Below are positions 35,569 to 43,034 of a stretch of 64,000 nt of DNA, in pieces; within the stretch, counting starts at the first letter, position 1; each line of letters opens with the position of its first letter. Under the pieces are notes generated by a model that was not told the origin of the DNA, did not search any database, and was given only the letters and a program-made list of their open reading frames with translations. The stretch lies in NCBI GenBank assembly GCA_016794505.1, contig JAEUJZ010000078.1, forward strand, positions 1 through 64,000, in the 5' to 3' direction. The position numbers and the translations under genes were made by a program. The stretch comes from Myxococcales bacterium (lineage in GTDB: Bacteria > Myxococcota_A > Polyangia > Palsa-1104 > JAEUJZ01).

Positions 35569-35590
35569 CGGCCCCCGCTTCGCGCCGTAC

Positions 35591-36106
35591 TTAGTCTCCC
35601 CAGGTGCTGTACGGCGACGAGGCAATCACGCTGTCGACGTCTTCATCGGTTGGGCGAATGGATCGCAAAAAGGCATCCAAGACCGGCTGATGGCGCGGCA
35701 GAGCGTCCGGGCCACCGACGAAGACGATCAGCAGACGAGCGGTCGGCGCATCCAACAGAAAGTACAGGCGGCCTTCCACCTGCGTGGTCGCGTGACCCTC
35801 GGTTGTCGTCGCTGAGTCCGGCTCTGTCACGCGCACGCGGACAGGCATGAGCAGACCCGGATAAGCCGCTGAAGAAAGCGGCTGCACAGCGCCCCGCTTT
35901 TCGACGTCGACCGTCGACAAGCTGGTCTGCACGGCGGCTTCGAACTGCTCGGCCAGCGAGCCCTTTTTCACCAGCGGATCCAGCAGGAACAGCGCCGCGC
36001 GATCGCGGGCACCGACCGGACCAGGCGCCTGCAGCACCAAGCCGCGACCGTCGCTGGGTAGCTTCGCCGCTGTCCACCTGGAAGGAAGCTGAAAATCGAA
36101 ACGCAT
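35591..36106 (-). CDS. Small DcrB/PsbP-like protein, element cargo
   Basis: The gene encodes 171 aa from the ATG at 36106 (a GTG at 36124 is possible). It has no signal peptide. The pattern of an N-terminal beta-strand with LPSRWTAAKLP, then LVLQAPG, a central helix (SLAEQFEAAVQTSL) and a C-terminal strand-helix (LLIVFVGGPDALPRHQPVLDAFLRSIRP) recalls DcrB/DUF1795/PsbP-like folds, some of which act as effector chaperones. That resemblance is by eye and unverified. It is convergent with the propeller gene and the only cargo gene on the minus strand. Confidence 0.7.
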   Translation of the reverse strand: MRFDFQLPSRWTAAKLPSDGRGLVLQAPGPVGARDRAALFLLDPLVKKGSLAEQFEAAVQTSLSTVDVEKRGAVQPLSSAAYPGLLMPVRVRVTEPDSATTTEGHATTQVEGRLYFLLDAPTARLLIVFVGGPDALPRHQPVLDAFLRSIRPTDEDVDSVIASSPYSTWGD

Positions 36107-36109
36107 TGT

Positions 36110-36295
36110 GGACCACTTTATCACCGTCTCGGCTGTGGATTCATGCGTCCCCCATGCGTGCAGCCGTGTGGCAGGCGCAATCGCTCTGCGAACGGCTTCC
36201 GGGGCGGCCCTTGCGTCTTTCGGCGAACGTCAAGGTCCACCTAGGGACCACGTGGCGGTTCGGCACGGGCCCCTGCGTCGCTGCCGCCGGACCAC
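36110..36295 (+). repeat. Repeated GGACCAC motif near the right end of the element
   Basis: GGACCAC occurs at 36110-36116, 36245-36251 and 36289-36295 (the last two as GGACCACGT), and once near the left end at 32336-32342. One inverted copy lies inside the integrase gene (32652-32658). Directly repeated 7-mers flanking a core are what integrase arm-type sites look like; this is inference. Confidence 0.4.
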
Positions 36296-36300
36296 GTCCT

Positions 36301-36317
36301 GTTCTGGCGCAACACCT
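36301..36317 (+). repeat. Right 17-bp direct repeat (attR core)
   Basis: Identical to 32211-32227. The reading frame through it (FWRNT) continues directly into the 3' gene fragment (FRMGTQDTV). Confidence 0.9.
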
Positions 36318-37168
36318 TCCGCATGGGCACGCAGGACACGGTGGGTACGCCGCCGGCCAAGATGGACTTTGCCCCGACGTATGCGGCGCAGCTTGTGGTC
36401 ATGGAGCAGCCGTTTACCAACATCGTCACGGCCAAGAGCGGCACCTGCCCGACGTACACCGCCGGCACCAACACCTTTGCCGCGGGCAACTGCGCCAACA
36501 ACGCAGCCGTCATTTCGGGCGTGCTCAGCGATGAAGGCGTGCAGCAGCAGTTCAACTCGGCGATGGCTTTCCGTCGCGGTCGCTGGGTGCAAGAGACGTT
36601 TATGTGCGGCCGCTTCCCGAGCGAGCAGGGCGGCACCCCGGTGAAGTATCCGGGTGGTACGTACAACTCGCCATGGCCGTGGAACAGCATCTCGGGCAAA
36701 GAGAGCCTGCCCAACGCCCGCGTCGACTTCCAGGCTGCCGACGTGCTGATCTGCGCCAACTGCCACTCGACGCTGAACCACATCGCACCGCTGTTCGGCA
36801 AGTTCAACAGCATGGGTGTCTATGTTGCGGCCACCACCTATCAAGTGACGACGCCGATTCCAGGCGAGCCGGCGACGATCCTCGCTGACTGGCTGCCACC
36901 TGGCGAGACCACGGCGTGGCGCCACATGAAGCCGGCGACGACGCTGCCCGAGCTGGGTGACGCGATTGCGGCCGACCCTGGCTTTGCTCGCTGCGTCAGC
37001 ACGCGCGTCTGGAACTGGGCGATGTCGCGCGGCGACGTGGTGAACGACGGCTTGACGCTGACCGATGCCCTGGCCAATCAGCTGTCCGCGCAGCTTGTGG
37101 CCGATGGCTACAACGTCAAGAAGTTGATTCGGCGAATCTTCAACGATCCGTACTTTGTGCGGTTCTAG
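36302..37168 (+). pseudogene. 3' fragment of the interrupted DUF1549/DUF1553-like lipoprotein gene
   Basis: The frame is open from 36245 to a TAG at 37168. The host-gene part starts at 36302 (FWRNTFRMG). The first ATG, at 36323, has no ribosome site, so this half is probably silent while the element is present. It contains one canonical haem c site (ICANCHSTLNHIAPLFGKFNSMG) and a C-terminal DUF1553/DUF1585-like segment (FARCVSTRVWNWAMSRGDVV, GYNVKKLIRRIFNDPYFVRF). With the 5' fragment it forms a ~402-residue cytochrome-type surface lipoprotein. Downstream genes of the set follow at 37199 and 37957. Confidence 0.85.
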
Positions 37169-37198
37169 GCCAAGGCGAGCAAGCGAAGGAGCAATCAC

Positions 37199-37945
37199 AT
37201 GCGCAAGGTTTCCGATTTGCTTAAGAGCCTGGCGAGCCTCGGTCTGTGTGCCTCGCTAGGCGTTGTTTCATCCTGCGGCAACAGTCAGACGATGACGCCG
37301 CCGGAAGAGATGATGATGGTCACCCCGCCCATGCAGGAGCCGAAGCAGCCTGAGATGGGCTTCAATCACGATGGCACGCTCACCCTCGACATCGACCCGT
37401 TCAAGGATGGCTTGAACGTGTCCAAGGAAGAGAGCGAGCGGACGCACTCGTGCGGCAAGATCACGTACCGCACGCTGGGCACCATCCTTACCCGTCGCGG
37501 CATCAACATGACGGGCGCACCCGCGCCGTGCAACGACGGTCAGCCGTTTGACTGCACGGTGCGCGATCTGTATCGCAATGCCAACTTGGTGCTGGGTATC
37601 GCCAACTACCCGGCGCGCTCGCCCGAGTCGGATCGCAGCACGACCGGCGGCGTCGTCAAGATGGACGACATCATGGTGGCCATGGCGGAAGAGCTGATCA
37701 CCGCAGGCAACCCCACCGGCATGTTCGGCGCCGCCACCGACTGCCCCAACCTGCCTTTGTTCGACGCCAGCAACAAGTGCCAAGCCGATGGCTTCGCGTG
37801 TCTGGTCGGTGTGCCGCTGACGCAGGGTCAGCTGGATCAGTGCTCTGGCTCCGTCGCCGGCATGATCAGCGGCGGAATCAATGCGCTGGACGCCAAGCGC
37901 CTTACTACGGCCGCCCTGGCCTCAACCATCTTCTTGTGTGACTAG
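37199..37945 (+). CDS. Lipoprotein of the DUF1549/DUF1501-like set
   Basis: The gene encodes 248 aa. GAAGGAG precedes the ATG. The signal ends GVVSSC. A Met/Pro/Glu-rich linker (PPEEMMMVTPPMQEPKQPEMG) precedes a Cys-containing domain (HSCGKITYRTLGTIL, APCNDGQPFDCTVRDLYRNAN, TDCPNLPLFDASNKCQADGFACLVG) that probably forms disulfides. No family is recognised. It sits between the interrupted cytochrome-type gene and the Tat-exported protein gene (11 bp) and is presumably exported to the same complex. Confidence 0.82.
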   Translation: MRKVSDLLKSLASLGLCASLGVVSSCGNSQTMTPPEEMMMVTPPMQEPKQPEMGFNHDGTLTLDIDPFKDGLNVSKEESERTHSCGKITYRTLGTILTRRGINMTGAPAPCNDGQPFDCTVRDLYRNANLVLGIANYPARSPESDRSTTGGVVKMDDIMVAMAEELITAGNPTGMFGAATDCPNLPLFDASNKCQADGFACLVGVPLTQGQLDQCSGSVAGMISGGINALDAKRLTTAALASTIFLCD

Positions 37946-37956
37946 GGAGGGAGACG

Positions 37957-39420
37957 ATGACACGCGAAGTCGATTTGCGGGGTGCCTCCCGCCGAGAGTT
38001 TATTCAAGCGGTGATGACCGCGAGCGCGGTGCTGGGCCTGGGCCCGACCCGCGCGTTCGAGGTCTTTGAGGAAATGGGCGGCAGCGCTCTTGCGCAAGCA
38101 GCGCAGGTGCCGCGTCGCTCGGTCAACATCGTCGCCGGTACCGGCGCCCTTTCCTGGTTCCACTTCCTGTGGCCAGCCCCCAAGGTCATTTCGAGCTTCC
38201 GTCAGGAATACTCGTATGACGACCCGAACCGCGCGACGCGTATCACCGCAGCCGACAGCCAGTATCTGGAAGGCCGTCCGCTGTATGTGCGCAACAAGGG
38301 CGGCAAGAAGCTCTGGGACAAGTATGGCGAGCGCAAGCTGGTCAGTGCCTTTGTCGCCGGCTCGCCGAACGCGCACCAGGTCTCGCCAACCGTGGCCAAC
38401 AACACCAACACCATCCCCAATGGCGTCGGTGGCCAGGTCGGCTTGTTCGCGGCCTCGGCTGCGATCCAGGGCACGCTCAAAGCGCTGGTGCCGGCCATCG
38501 GCATCCGCAACGTCGACGGCACGGCCATGCCCTATGGCGCCGCGGGTGGTGCGCCGGTTGTGGCCTCGGTGGCCAACGCCGACTCGATGGTTGGTCTGTT
38601 CAGCAGCGCCGCGGCTCGCTTGGTGACCCGGCTTAAGAACAGCAACAACCAGCAGCTCTTCGACCTGTATTACAAGGCCTTTTTGGGCCTGACCCGCACG
38701 GCGGACAAGGCGACGTACTCGCGTGCGTATGCCGACGCCAAGCTGGCGGTTGAGCTGCTGGCCAAGAACCTGGGCGAGCAGCTTCGGCCCAAGACCGGCC
38801 AGGTCGTCATGTGGTGCGGGGGTACCTCGCCGGTCAACGAAAAAGTGGACGCCATGGCGCAGGCGCTGATCGTCACGGCCAATGCCTTCAAGCTGGGCCT
38901 GACCGCACAGGTCAGCTTCCCGGTGTTCAACGACGACCCGCACAGCGCGTTTGCTCAGCTGACGCAGTCCGTCAACATCGTCGACCAGATCCACAGCATG
39001 CTCGAATTCTTCATGGACGAGCTGGCGACGACCAACGACCCGGCCTTCCCCAGCCGCAAGCTGTCGGACACCGTGGTCATCACCGTTCACGGCGACACCG
39101 GCAAGCGTCCGTTCGACAAGAGCAACTGGCCTGACGATCCACCGGCCAACTGGATCTATGTCATGTCGCAAGGCCGCGTGAAGCCAGGGTGGTACGGCGA
39201 CATGGTGCCGCCGGGCGGCAATGGCGTCGGCACCGGCACGCGCACCAACTGGGATCCGCAGACCGGTCAGAACAACGCCGGCATCGGCAACCAGATCGTG
39301 CTGGAAGCCGCACTCGCCTCGATCCTGTATGCCGTCTCGAACGGCGATGATCGTCGCGTCCGCGACTTCTACACCGCGAACGCCTACGGCGGCACGCAGA
39401 ACCCGCTGCTCAGCGGCTAA
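37957..39420 (+). CDS. Tat-exported DUF1501-like protein
   Basis: The gene encodes 487 aa. The N-terminus has a twin-arginine type signal (GASRREFIQAVMTASAVLGLG). The rest resembles DUF1501/sulfatase-like proteins that accompany DUF1549-type cytochromes: NIVAGTGALSWFHFLWP, GQVVMWCGGTSPVNEKVDAMAQALIVTANAF, HDPHSAF-like NDDPHSAFAQL, DTVVITVHGDTGKRPFDKSNW. Proteins of this pair type are widespread in Planctomycetes and Myxococcota; their substrate is poorly known. A strong terminator follows, so this is the last gene of the set. The element at 32.2-36.3 kb separates it from the operon's 5' end. Confidence 0.82.
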   Translation: MTREVDLRGASRREFIQAVMTASAVLGLGPTRAFEVFEEMGGSALAQAAQVPRRSVNIVAGTGALSWFHFLWPAPKVISSFRQEYSYDDPNRATRITAADSQYLEGRPLYVRNKGGKKLWDKYGERKLVSAFVAGSPNAHQVSPTVANNTNTIPNGVGGQVGLFAASAAIQGTLKALVPAIGIRNVDGTAMPYGAAGGAPVVASVANADSMVGLFSSAAARLVTRLKNSNNQQLFDLYYKAFLGLTRTADKATYSRAYADAKLAVELLAKNLGEQLRPKTGQVVMWCGGTSPVNEKVDAMAQALIVTANAFKLGLTAQVSFPVFNDDPHSAFAQLTQSVNIVDQIHSMLEFFMDELATTNDPAFPSRKLSDTVVITVHGDTGKRPFDKSNWPDDPPANWIYVMSQGRVKPGWYGDMVPPGGNGVGTGTRTNWDPQTGQNNAGIGNQIVLEAALASILYAVSNGDDRRVRDFYTANAYGGTQNPLLSG

Positions 39421-39455
39421 CGCTAGGTAGCAGCTCGCCTTCGCAGCCCCTGCGC

Positions 39456-39502
39456 GGCGGTGGGCAGGGCCTTCGGGCTCGCTCACCGCCGTTTTCTTTT
39501 TT
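39456..39502 (+). terminator. Intrinsic terminator of the lipoprotein/DUF1501 operon
   Basis: GGCGGTG (39456-39462) pairs with CACCGCC (39484-39490), with further pairing inside around a CTTCGG-type loop, followed by GTTTTCTTTTTT. It lies ~35 bp past the DUF1501-like stop and touches the stop of the convergent yacG. Confidence 0.75.
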
Positions 39503-39737
39503 ACGTCTGCTCGTCTGGCTCAGCCGTCGATGGCTTCTGATCCTCATCCTGTTCGCCCTGGCGGCCAGGAACGACGTAGCGTTCGCCCAGCCAGTTGCCG
39601 AGATCCACCATCTGACAGCGCGCGGAACAGAACGGCCGATGGCGATTGTCGACGGAAAGCGAGGTCTCCCCATGGCATATGGGACAGCTCGCCGCTGCGC
39701 TGTGACAACCTGCTTGTACATCCGGGATCGTTGCCAT
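39501..39737 (-). CDS. yacG: DNA gyrase inhibitor YacG-like zinc protein
   Basis: The gene encodes 78 aa. It carries the YacG zinc motif and its surroundings: CPICHG, then RHRPFCSARCQMVDLGNWLGERYVVPG, with four Cys ligands. YacG binds one zinc and in E. coli inhibits gyrase by blocking DNA binding of GyrB. The N-terminus has ~17 extra residues and the C-terminus is acidic. It is divergent from the AidB-like gene. Confidence 0.9.
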   Translation of the reverse strand: MATIPDVQAGCHSAAASCPICHGETSLSVDNRHRPFCSARCQMVDLGNWLGERYVVPGRQGEQDEDQKPSTAEPDEQT

Positions 39738-39821
39738 GTGGAGGACCTTTCATGCCTTTTGTCGGCGCTAGAAATTCGGCTTCCACCGACGCCGCAACCG
39801 CGGCCATAATCGCCGCCGACC

Positions 39822-41528
39822 ATGGCGTTCTATCAAGATCCACCGGCTCTGCAAAACCAGTTCGTCGCGGATGCTCTTTTGCAGGAACACTTGGCGCGCA
39901 CGCTGCCGGCGCCGCTGCTTTCGCAGGCCCACGAATCGCTGCACGATCTAGGCGAGCGATCCGGCGGACCGCTGTACCGCATGCAGCTTGCCGACCGCCT
40001 GAACGAGCCGCGGCTGACCCAGTGGGATCCGTGGGGGCAGCGCATCGACCACATCGAAGTCTCGCCGCTGTGGCAAGAGGCCGCGCGTCTCGCCGCTCGC
40101 TTTGGCATCGTCGCTGGCGCGTACGAGGAAGCCCCCGGAGAGCACGCCCGCACGCTGCAGTTTGCGCACGCGTATCTGTTTCATCCGTCGACGGATGTCT
40201 ATAGCTGTCCACTGGCCATGACCGATGGGGCCGCTCGCACGCTGATCGAGCTTGGCAACCAGCCGCTCATCGATCGCGCGGTGCCGTTCCTGACCAGCCG
40301 CGATCCCGACGCGATGTGGACTTCGGGGCAGTGGATGACCGAGCGCACGGGTGGATCCGACGTCGGGCTTTCCGAGACCGTCGCCAAAAAAGACGAACAC
40401 CAGGGCGCGGGCGTCTTTCGGCTGTACGGCACCAAGTGGTTCACGTCGGCGACGACGGCCCAGATGGCCCTGACCTTGGCGCGGCCCGAGGGAAACGGCC
40501 CCGGCGGTCGCGGCTTGGCTCTGTTTTATGTTGAGGTCAAGCGGCCCGACGGTGGCTACAATGGCATTACGGTTAATCGCTTAAAAGACAAGCTGGGCAC
40601 ACGTAAAGTGCCCACGGCAGAGCTGACCCTCGACGGGACGCTGGCGGTGCCGGTGTGCGGATTGGGCGATGGCGTGCGCAACATCAGCACCATGCTGAAC
40701 ATCACGCGCACCTGGAACGCGGCGATGTCGGCGAGCAGCATGCGGCGCTCGATTGCGCTGGTGCAGGACTATGCCCGTCGTCGCGTCGCCTTTGGTGCCG
40801 CCATCCTCGACAAGCCGCTGCATCAAGAGACCTTGGCCAGCATCGTCGCCGAAGCAGAAGCGGGCTTTCTGTTGGCGTTTCGTGTCGTGGCGCTGCTCGG
40901 GCGCGTCGAGCGCAGGCTGGCCACCGTCGAAGAACAGCAGCTATTCCGCGTGCTGACGCCGCTGGCCAAGCTGACCACCGGCAAGCAAGCGGTCGCCGTC
41001 GCGTCGGAAGCGCTCGAAGCCTGTGGCGGGGCAGGCTATGTCGAAGACACCGGGCTGCCCTTGCTGCTGCGTGATGCGCAGGTCCTGCCGATCTGGGAAG
41101 GCACCACCAATGTGCTGTCGCTCGATGTGCTGCGCGCCGCACAAGGCCGCGACGTCTTCGCGCTGATTCAGAGCGAGTGCCAGCGTCAGCTGCAGGCGAC
41201 CTCGGATCCGTCGCTGCGTGTCGCCTGCGCGGTCGTCGAGAAAGCCCTCAAAGACACCGCCGACTGGCTGGGTCAGGTCGCGACCCAGCCCCACGCCCTA
41301 GAGGCCGGAGCCCGCGGTCTGTCTTTGACCCTGGGACGTGTGCTGTGCCTGACGCAGCTGCTGAGCCATGCGCAGTGGTGTCTGGATCACGCTCGTGGGG
41401 GACGCGCCGCGGCGGTGGCTCGACGCTTTGCCAGCCATGGCGTGTGTCGACTGAGCGATCCAGCGGATCTGACCAGCTCGGATCGCCGCGTCATTTTGGG
41501 GCTTTCTTCCGACGGAAAAAGCGCGTAG
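39822..41528 (+). CDS. AidB-like acyl-CoA dehydrogenase
   Basis: The gene encodes 568 aa. It has AidB-type features: CPLAMTDGAARTL, MWTSGQWMTERTGGSDVGLSETVA (FAD-binding segment), KWFTSATTAQMALTLARPEG, the C-terminal ACAD helices (AFGAAILDKPLHQETLASIVAEAEA) and ACGGAGYVEDTGLPLLLRDAQVLPIWEGTTNVLSLD. E. coli AidB protects DNA during alkylation stress; related proteins act as isovaleryl-type dehydrogenases. If it is a true dehydrogenase, electrons would go through ETF to an EtfD-like enzyme such as the one at 12-14 kb. It is followed at 9 bp by the 234-aa gene. Confidence 0.9.
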   Translation: MAFYQDPPALQNQFVADALLQEHLARTLPAPLLSQAHESLHDLGERSGGPLYRMQLADRLNEPRLTQWDPWGQRIDHIEVSPLWQEAARLAARFGIVAGAYEEAPGEHARTLQFAHAYLFHPSTDVYSCPLAMTDGAARTLIELGNQPLIDRAVPFLTSRDPDAMWTSGQWMTERTGGSDVGLSETVAKKDEHQGAGVFRLYGTKWFTSATTAQMALTLARPEGNGPGGRGLALFYVEVKRPDGGYNGITVNRLKDKLGTRKVPTAELTLDGTLAVPVCGLGDGVRNISTMLNITRTWNAAMSASSMRRSIALVQDYARRRVAFGAAILDKPLHQETLASIVAEAEAGFLLAFRVVALLGRVERRLATVEEQQLFRVLTPLAKLTTGKQAVAVASEALEACGGAGYVEDTGLPLLLRDAQVLPIWEGTTNVLSLDVLRAAQGRDVFALIQSECQRQLQATSDPSLRVACAVVEKALKDTADWLGQVATQPHALEAGARGLSLTLGRVLCLTQLLSHAQWCLDHARGGRAAAVARRFASHGVCRLSDPADLTSSDRRVILGLSSDGKSA

Positions 41529-41537
41529 GCGGGCACC

Positions 41538-42242
41538 ATGCAGTGGTCGCTTTACGAGGAGCTGATCCGACATGCGACGCAGGATTCAGGCGCGCTGCTC
41601 GCGGCTCGCAAAGAATGGGAAACCCGCACCGGCACCGTCGGCCCCGATCACGACCTGTACCACGAGCGCAGCGATGCCTTTGTCGAGTGGTTTCTGATCG
41701 AGCGCCGGGATGCAGCGGGTCGCACGCCCGTTGAACAGGCGCTGCTGGATGCGCCTCCTTCTGGCAACGCCGCACGCGCAGAGCCGGCGTGGCGCGGCTT
41801 GCTGTTGGCGCTGCGTTCGAGCCTGCGCAGCCTGTTTCGCGTCGTGCGCCTGCAGCCAGGAGGTCTGCTGCTCGATGACCTGCTCGGGGGCGCCCGCTTT
41901 GCCGTCGAAGAGCGGCGCAGCCTGCCCGGTGTGCAGCCAGGCGACTTGTTTGAAGCCCGCTTGATCCCCGATCCCGATGTGCCAGGACGGCTTCTGCTGG
42001 GACGGGCGGTGTTGTTTCATCCGCGCGAAGCGGCCTTGGTCCTGACTCAGCGCGCCGCAACGGCTCGGGTCGGACTGGCCCAGGCCACTTCCAGCGATGA
42101 AAACCCGCGCAGCGCGTTTTTGGAACAGCTCCTGCGCTTGCGCCTGAAAGCTCTTACGTACCGCCACGTCAGCCCAGCCCGGATCTATGGGCTGTCCGAC
42201 GACATGGCGCGTCGCCCAGCGAGCCTCAGTCCCTCGGCGTAG
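41538..42242 (+). CDS. Conserved-type hypothetical protein
   Basis: The gene encodes 234 aa and lies 9 bp after the AidB-like gene. No signal or membrane segments are present. The N-terminal half has a DLYHERSDAFVEWFLIERRDAAGRTPVEQALL pattern. The second half is beta-rich (RVVRLQPGGLLLDDLLGGARFAVEERRSLPGVQPGDLFEARLI), suggesting a small barrel. The first pattern recurs in uncharacterised proteins of Myxococcota as far as I recall. Function not known; it may be co-transcribed with the dehydrogenase. Confidence 0.75.
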   Translation: MQWSLYEELIRHATQDSGALLAARKEWETRTGTVGPDHDLYHERSDAFVEWFLIERRDAAGRTPVEQALLDAPPSGNAARAEPAWRGLLLALRSSLRSLFRVVRLQPGGLLLDDLLGGARFAVEERRSLPGVQPGDLFEARLIPDPDVPGRLLLGRAVLFHPREAALVLTQRAATARVGLAQATSSDENPRSAFLEQLLRLRLKALTYRHVSPARIYGLSDDMARRPASLSPSA

Positions 42243-42293
42243 CCCCATAGAAAATCGGAAGCGCACGAGCGCGCTTTGATAACATGTGAGCCG

Positions 42294-43034
42294 ATGCGCG
42301 CTCGGGTTCTTTCGCTTCTGGCCCTGCTCATGTCGCTGGTCTTCGACGGAGGGCGGATGCTGCTGCCTTCCGCGTATGCCGGCGGCGCGGCGGCGACGGG
42401 CTTAAGCCTGCGCTGCAGCCCCGACCAGTCGGACGTGTTTATCGACGGCGAAAAGGTTGGGCAGACGCCGCTTTCTTCCCCGCTTGTGCTCTCGGCCGGT
42501 GACCACACCATTCGCGTCAGCCGTCCCGGTTTTGCGCCGTATATCGATGTCTTTCGCGTCAAGACCGGCGTCCTGACCTCGCTGGAAGTCGAGCTGATTC
42601 CGATTTCGGGCGTCTTGCGCGTTACGTCCGAGGGCAAGGCCGCGCACGTGTACGTCGACGGCAAGTACATCGGCGACACGCCCAGCGAGAGCGAGCATCC
42701 CGCCGGCAGTCACAGCGTTCGCGTCGAGCTTCCTGGCTACACGCCCGAGGCCTTCACCATCAACTCGGTCGCCGGTCAAGTCATCGAGCGCAGCCTGACC
42801 CTGCGCGAGCTACCCGAGGACCAGAACCCGTACGCGCGCAAGGCACCGCCGCCGCCGAAGTGGTATCAGAAGTGGTGGGTGTGGACGATTGCTGCCGTCG
42901 GTGTCTCGGCGGTGGCGACCGCGATCATCGTGCCCGTCGTGCTGTCGAATCGAGACTTCTGCGACAGCCGTCTTGACGTTTGCCGCGACGTGCGGACGGC
43001 GCAGCAGGGTCTATCGCTGACCGTTCGCTTCTAG
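42294..43034 (+). CDS. Exported protein with two PEGA domains
   Basis: The gene encodes 246 aa from the ATG at 42294. A signal peptide (VLSLLALLMSLVFDGGRMLLPSAYAGG) is followed by two PEGA-type beta-sandwich domains: SDVFIDGEKVGQTPLSSPLVLSAGDHTIRVSRPGFAPY and AHVYVDGKYIGDTPSESEHPAGSHSVRVELPGYTPE. A Trp-rich segment leads into a C-terminal membrane helix (WWVWTIAAVGVSAVATAIIVPVVL) and a small Cys-containing end. PEGA domains are common in surface proteins and near kinases of Myxococcota. Its stop overlaps the stop of the convergent caspase gene by 3 bp. Confidence 0.88.
   Translation: MRARVLSLLALLMSLVFDGGRMLLPSAYAGGAAATGLSLRCSPDQSDVFIDGEKVGQTPLSSPLVLSAGDHTIRVSRPGFAPYIDVFRVKTGVLTSLEVELIPISGVLRVTSEGKAAHVYVDGKYIGDTPSESEHPAGSHSVRVELPGYTPEAFTINSVAGQVIERSLTLRELPEDQNPYARKAPPPPKWYQKWWVWTIAAVGVSAVATAIIVPVVLSNRDFCDSRLDVCRDVRTAQQGLSLTVRF

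Larger units (their letters stand above)
32211..36317 (+). mobile_element. 4.09-kb integrase-bearing element within a lipoprotein gene
   Basis: Perfect 17-bp direct repeats (GTTCTGGCGCAACACCT at 32211-32227 and 36301-36317) bound a block containing a tyrosine recombinase gene next to the left end and three cargo genes. The bases flanking each repeat continue the host gene on the outside and diverge on the inside, as expected for attL and attR. Integration lies inside a protein-coding gene, not a tRNA. Excision would leave one repeat and restore the reading frame. No transposase, replication or transfer genes are present. Base composition is close to that of the chromosome, so the element may come from a related genome. 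Confidence 0.85.

Noticed and set aside
32211..36317. Interruption caused by an insertion sequence or transposon
   Set aside because: There is no transposase and no terminal inverted repeats. A tyrosine recombinase and 17-bp identity fit site-specific integration better.
37942..39486. 514-codon minus-strand frame opposite the DUF1501-like gene
   Set aside because: Shadow of a real Tat-signal protein; rich in Arg, Gly, His and Val with no domain signature.
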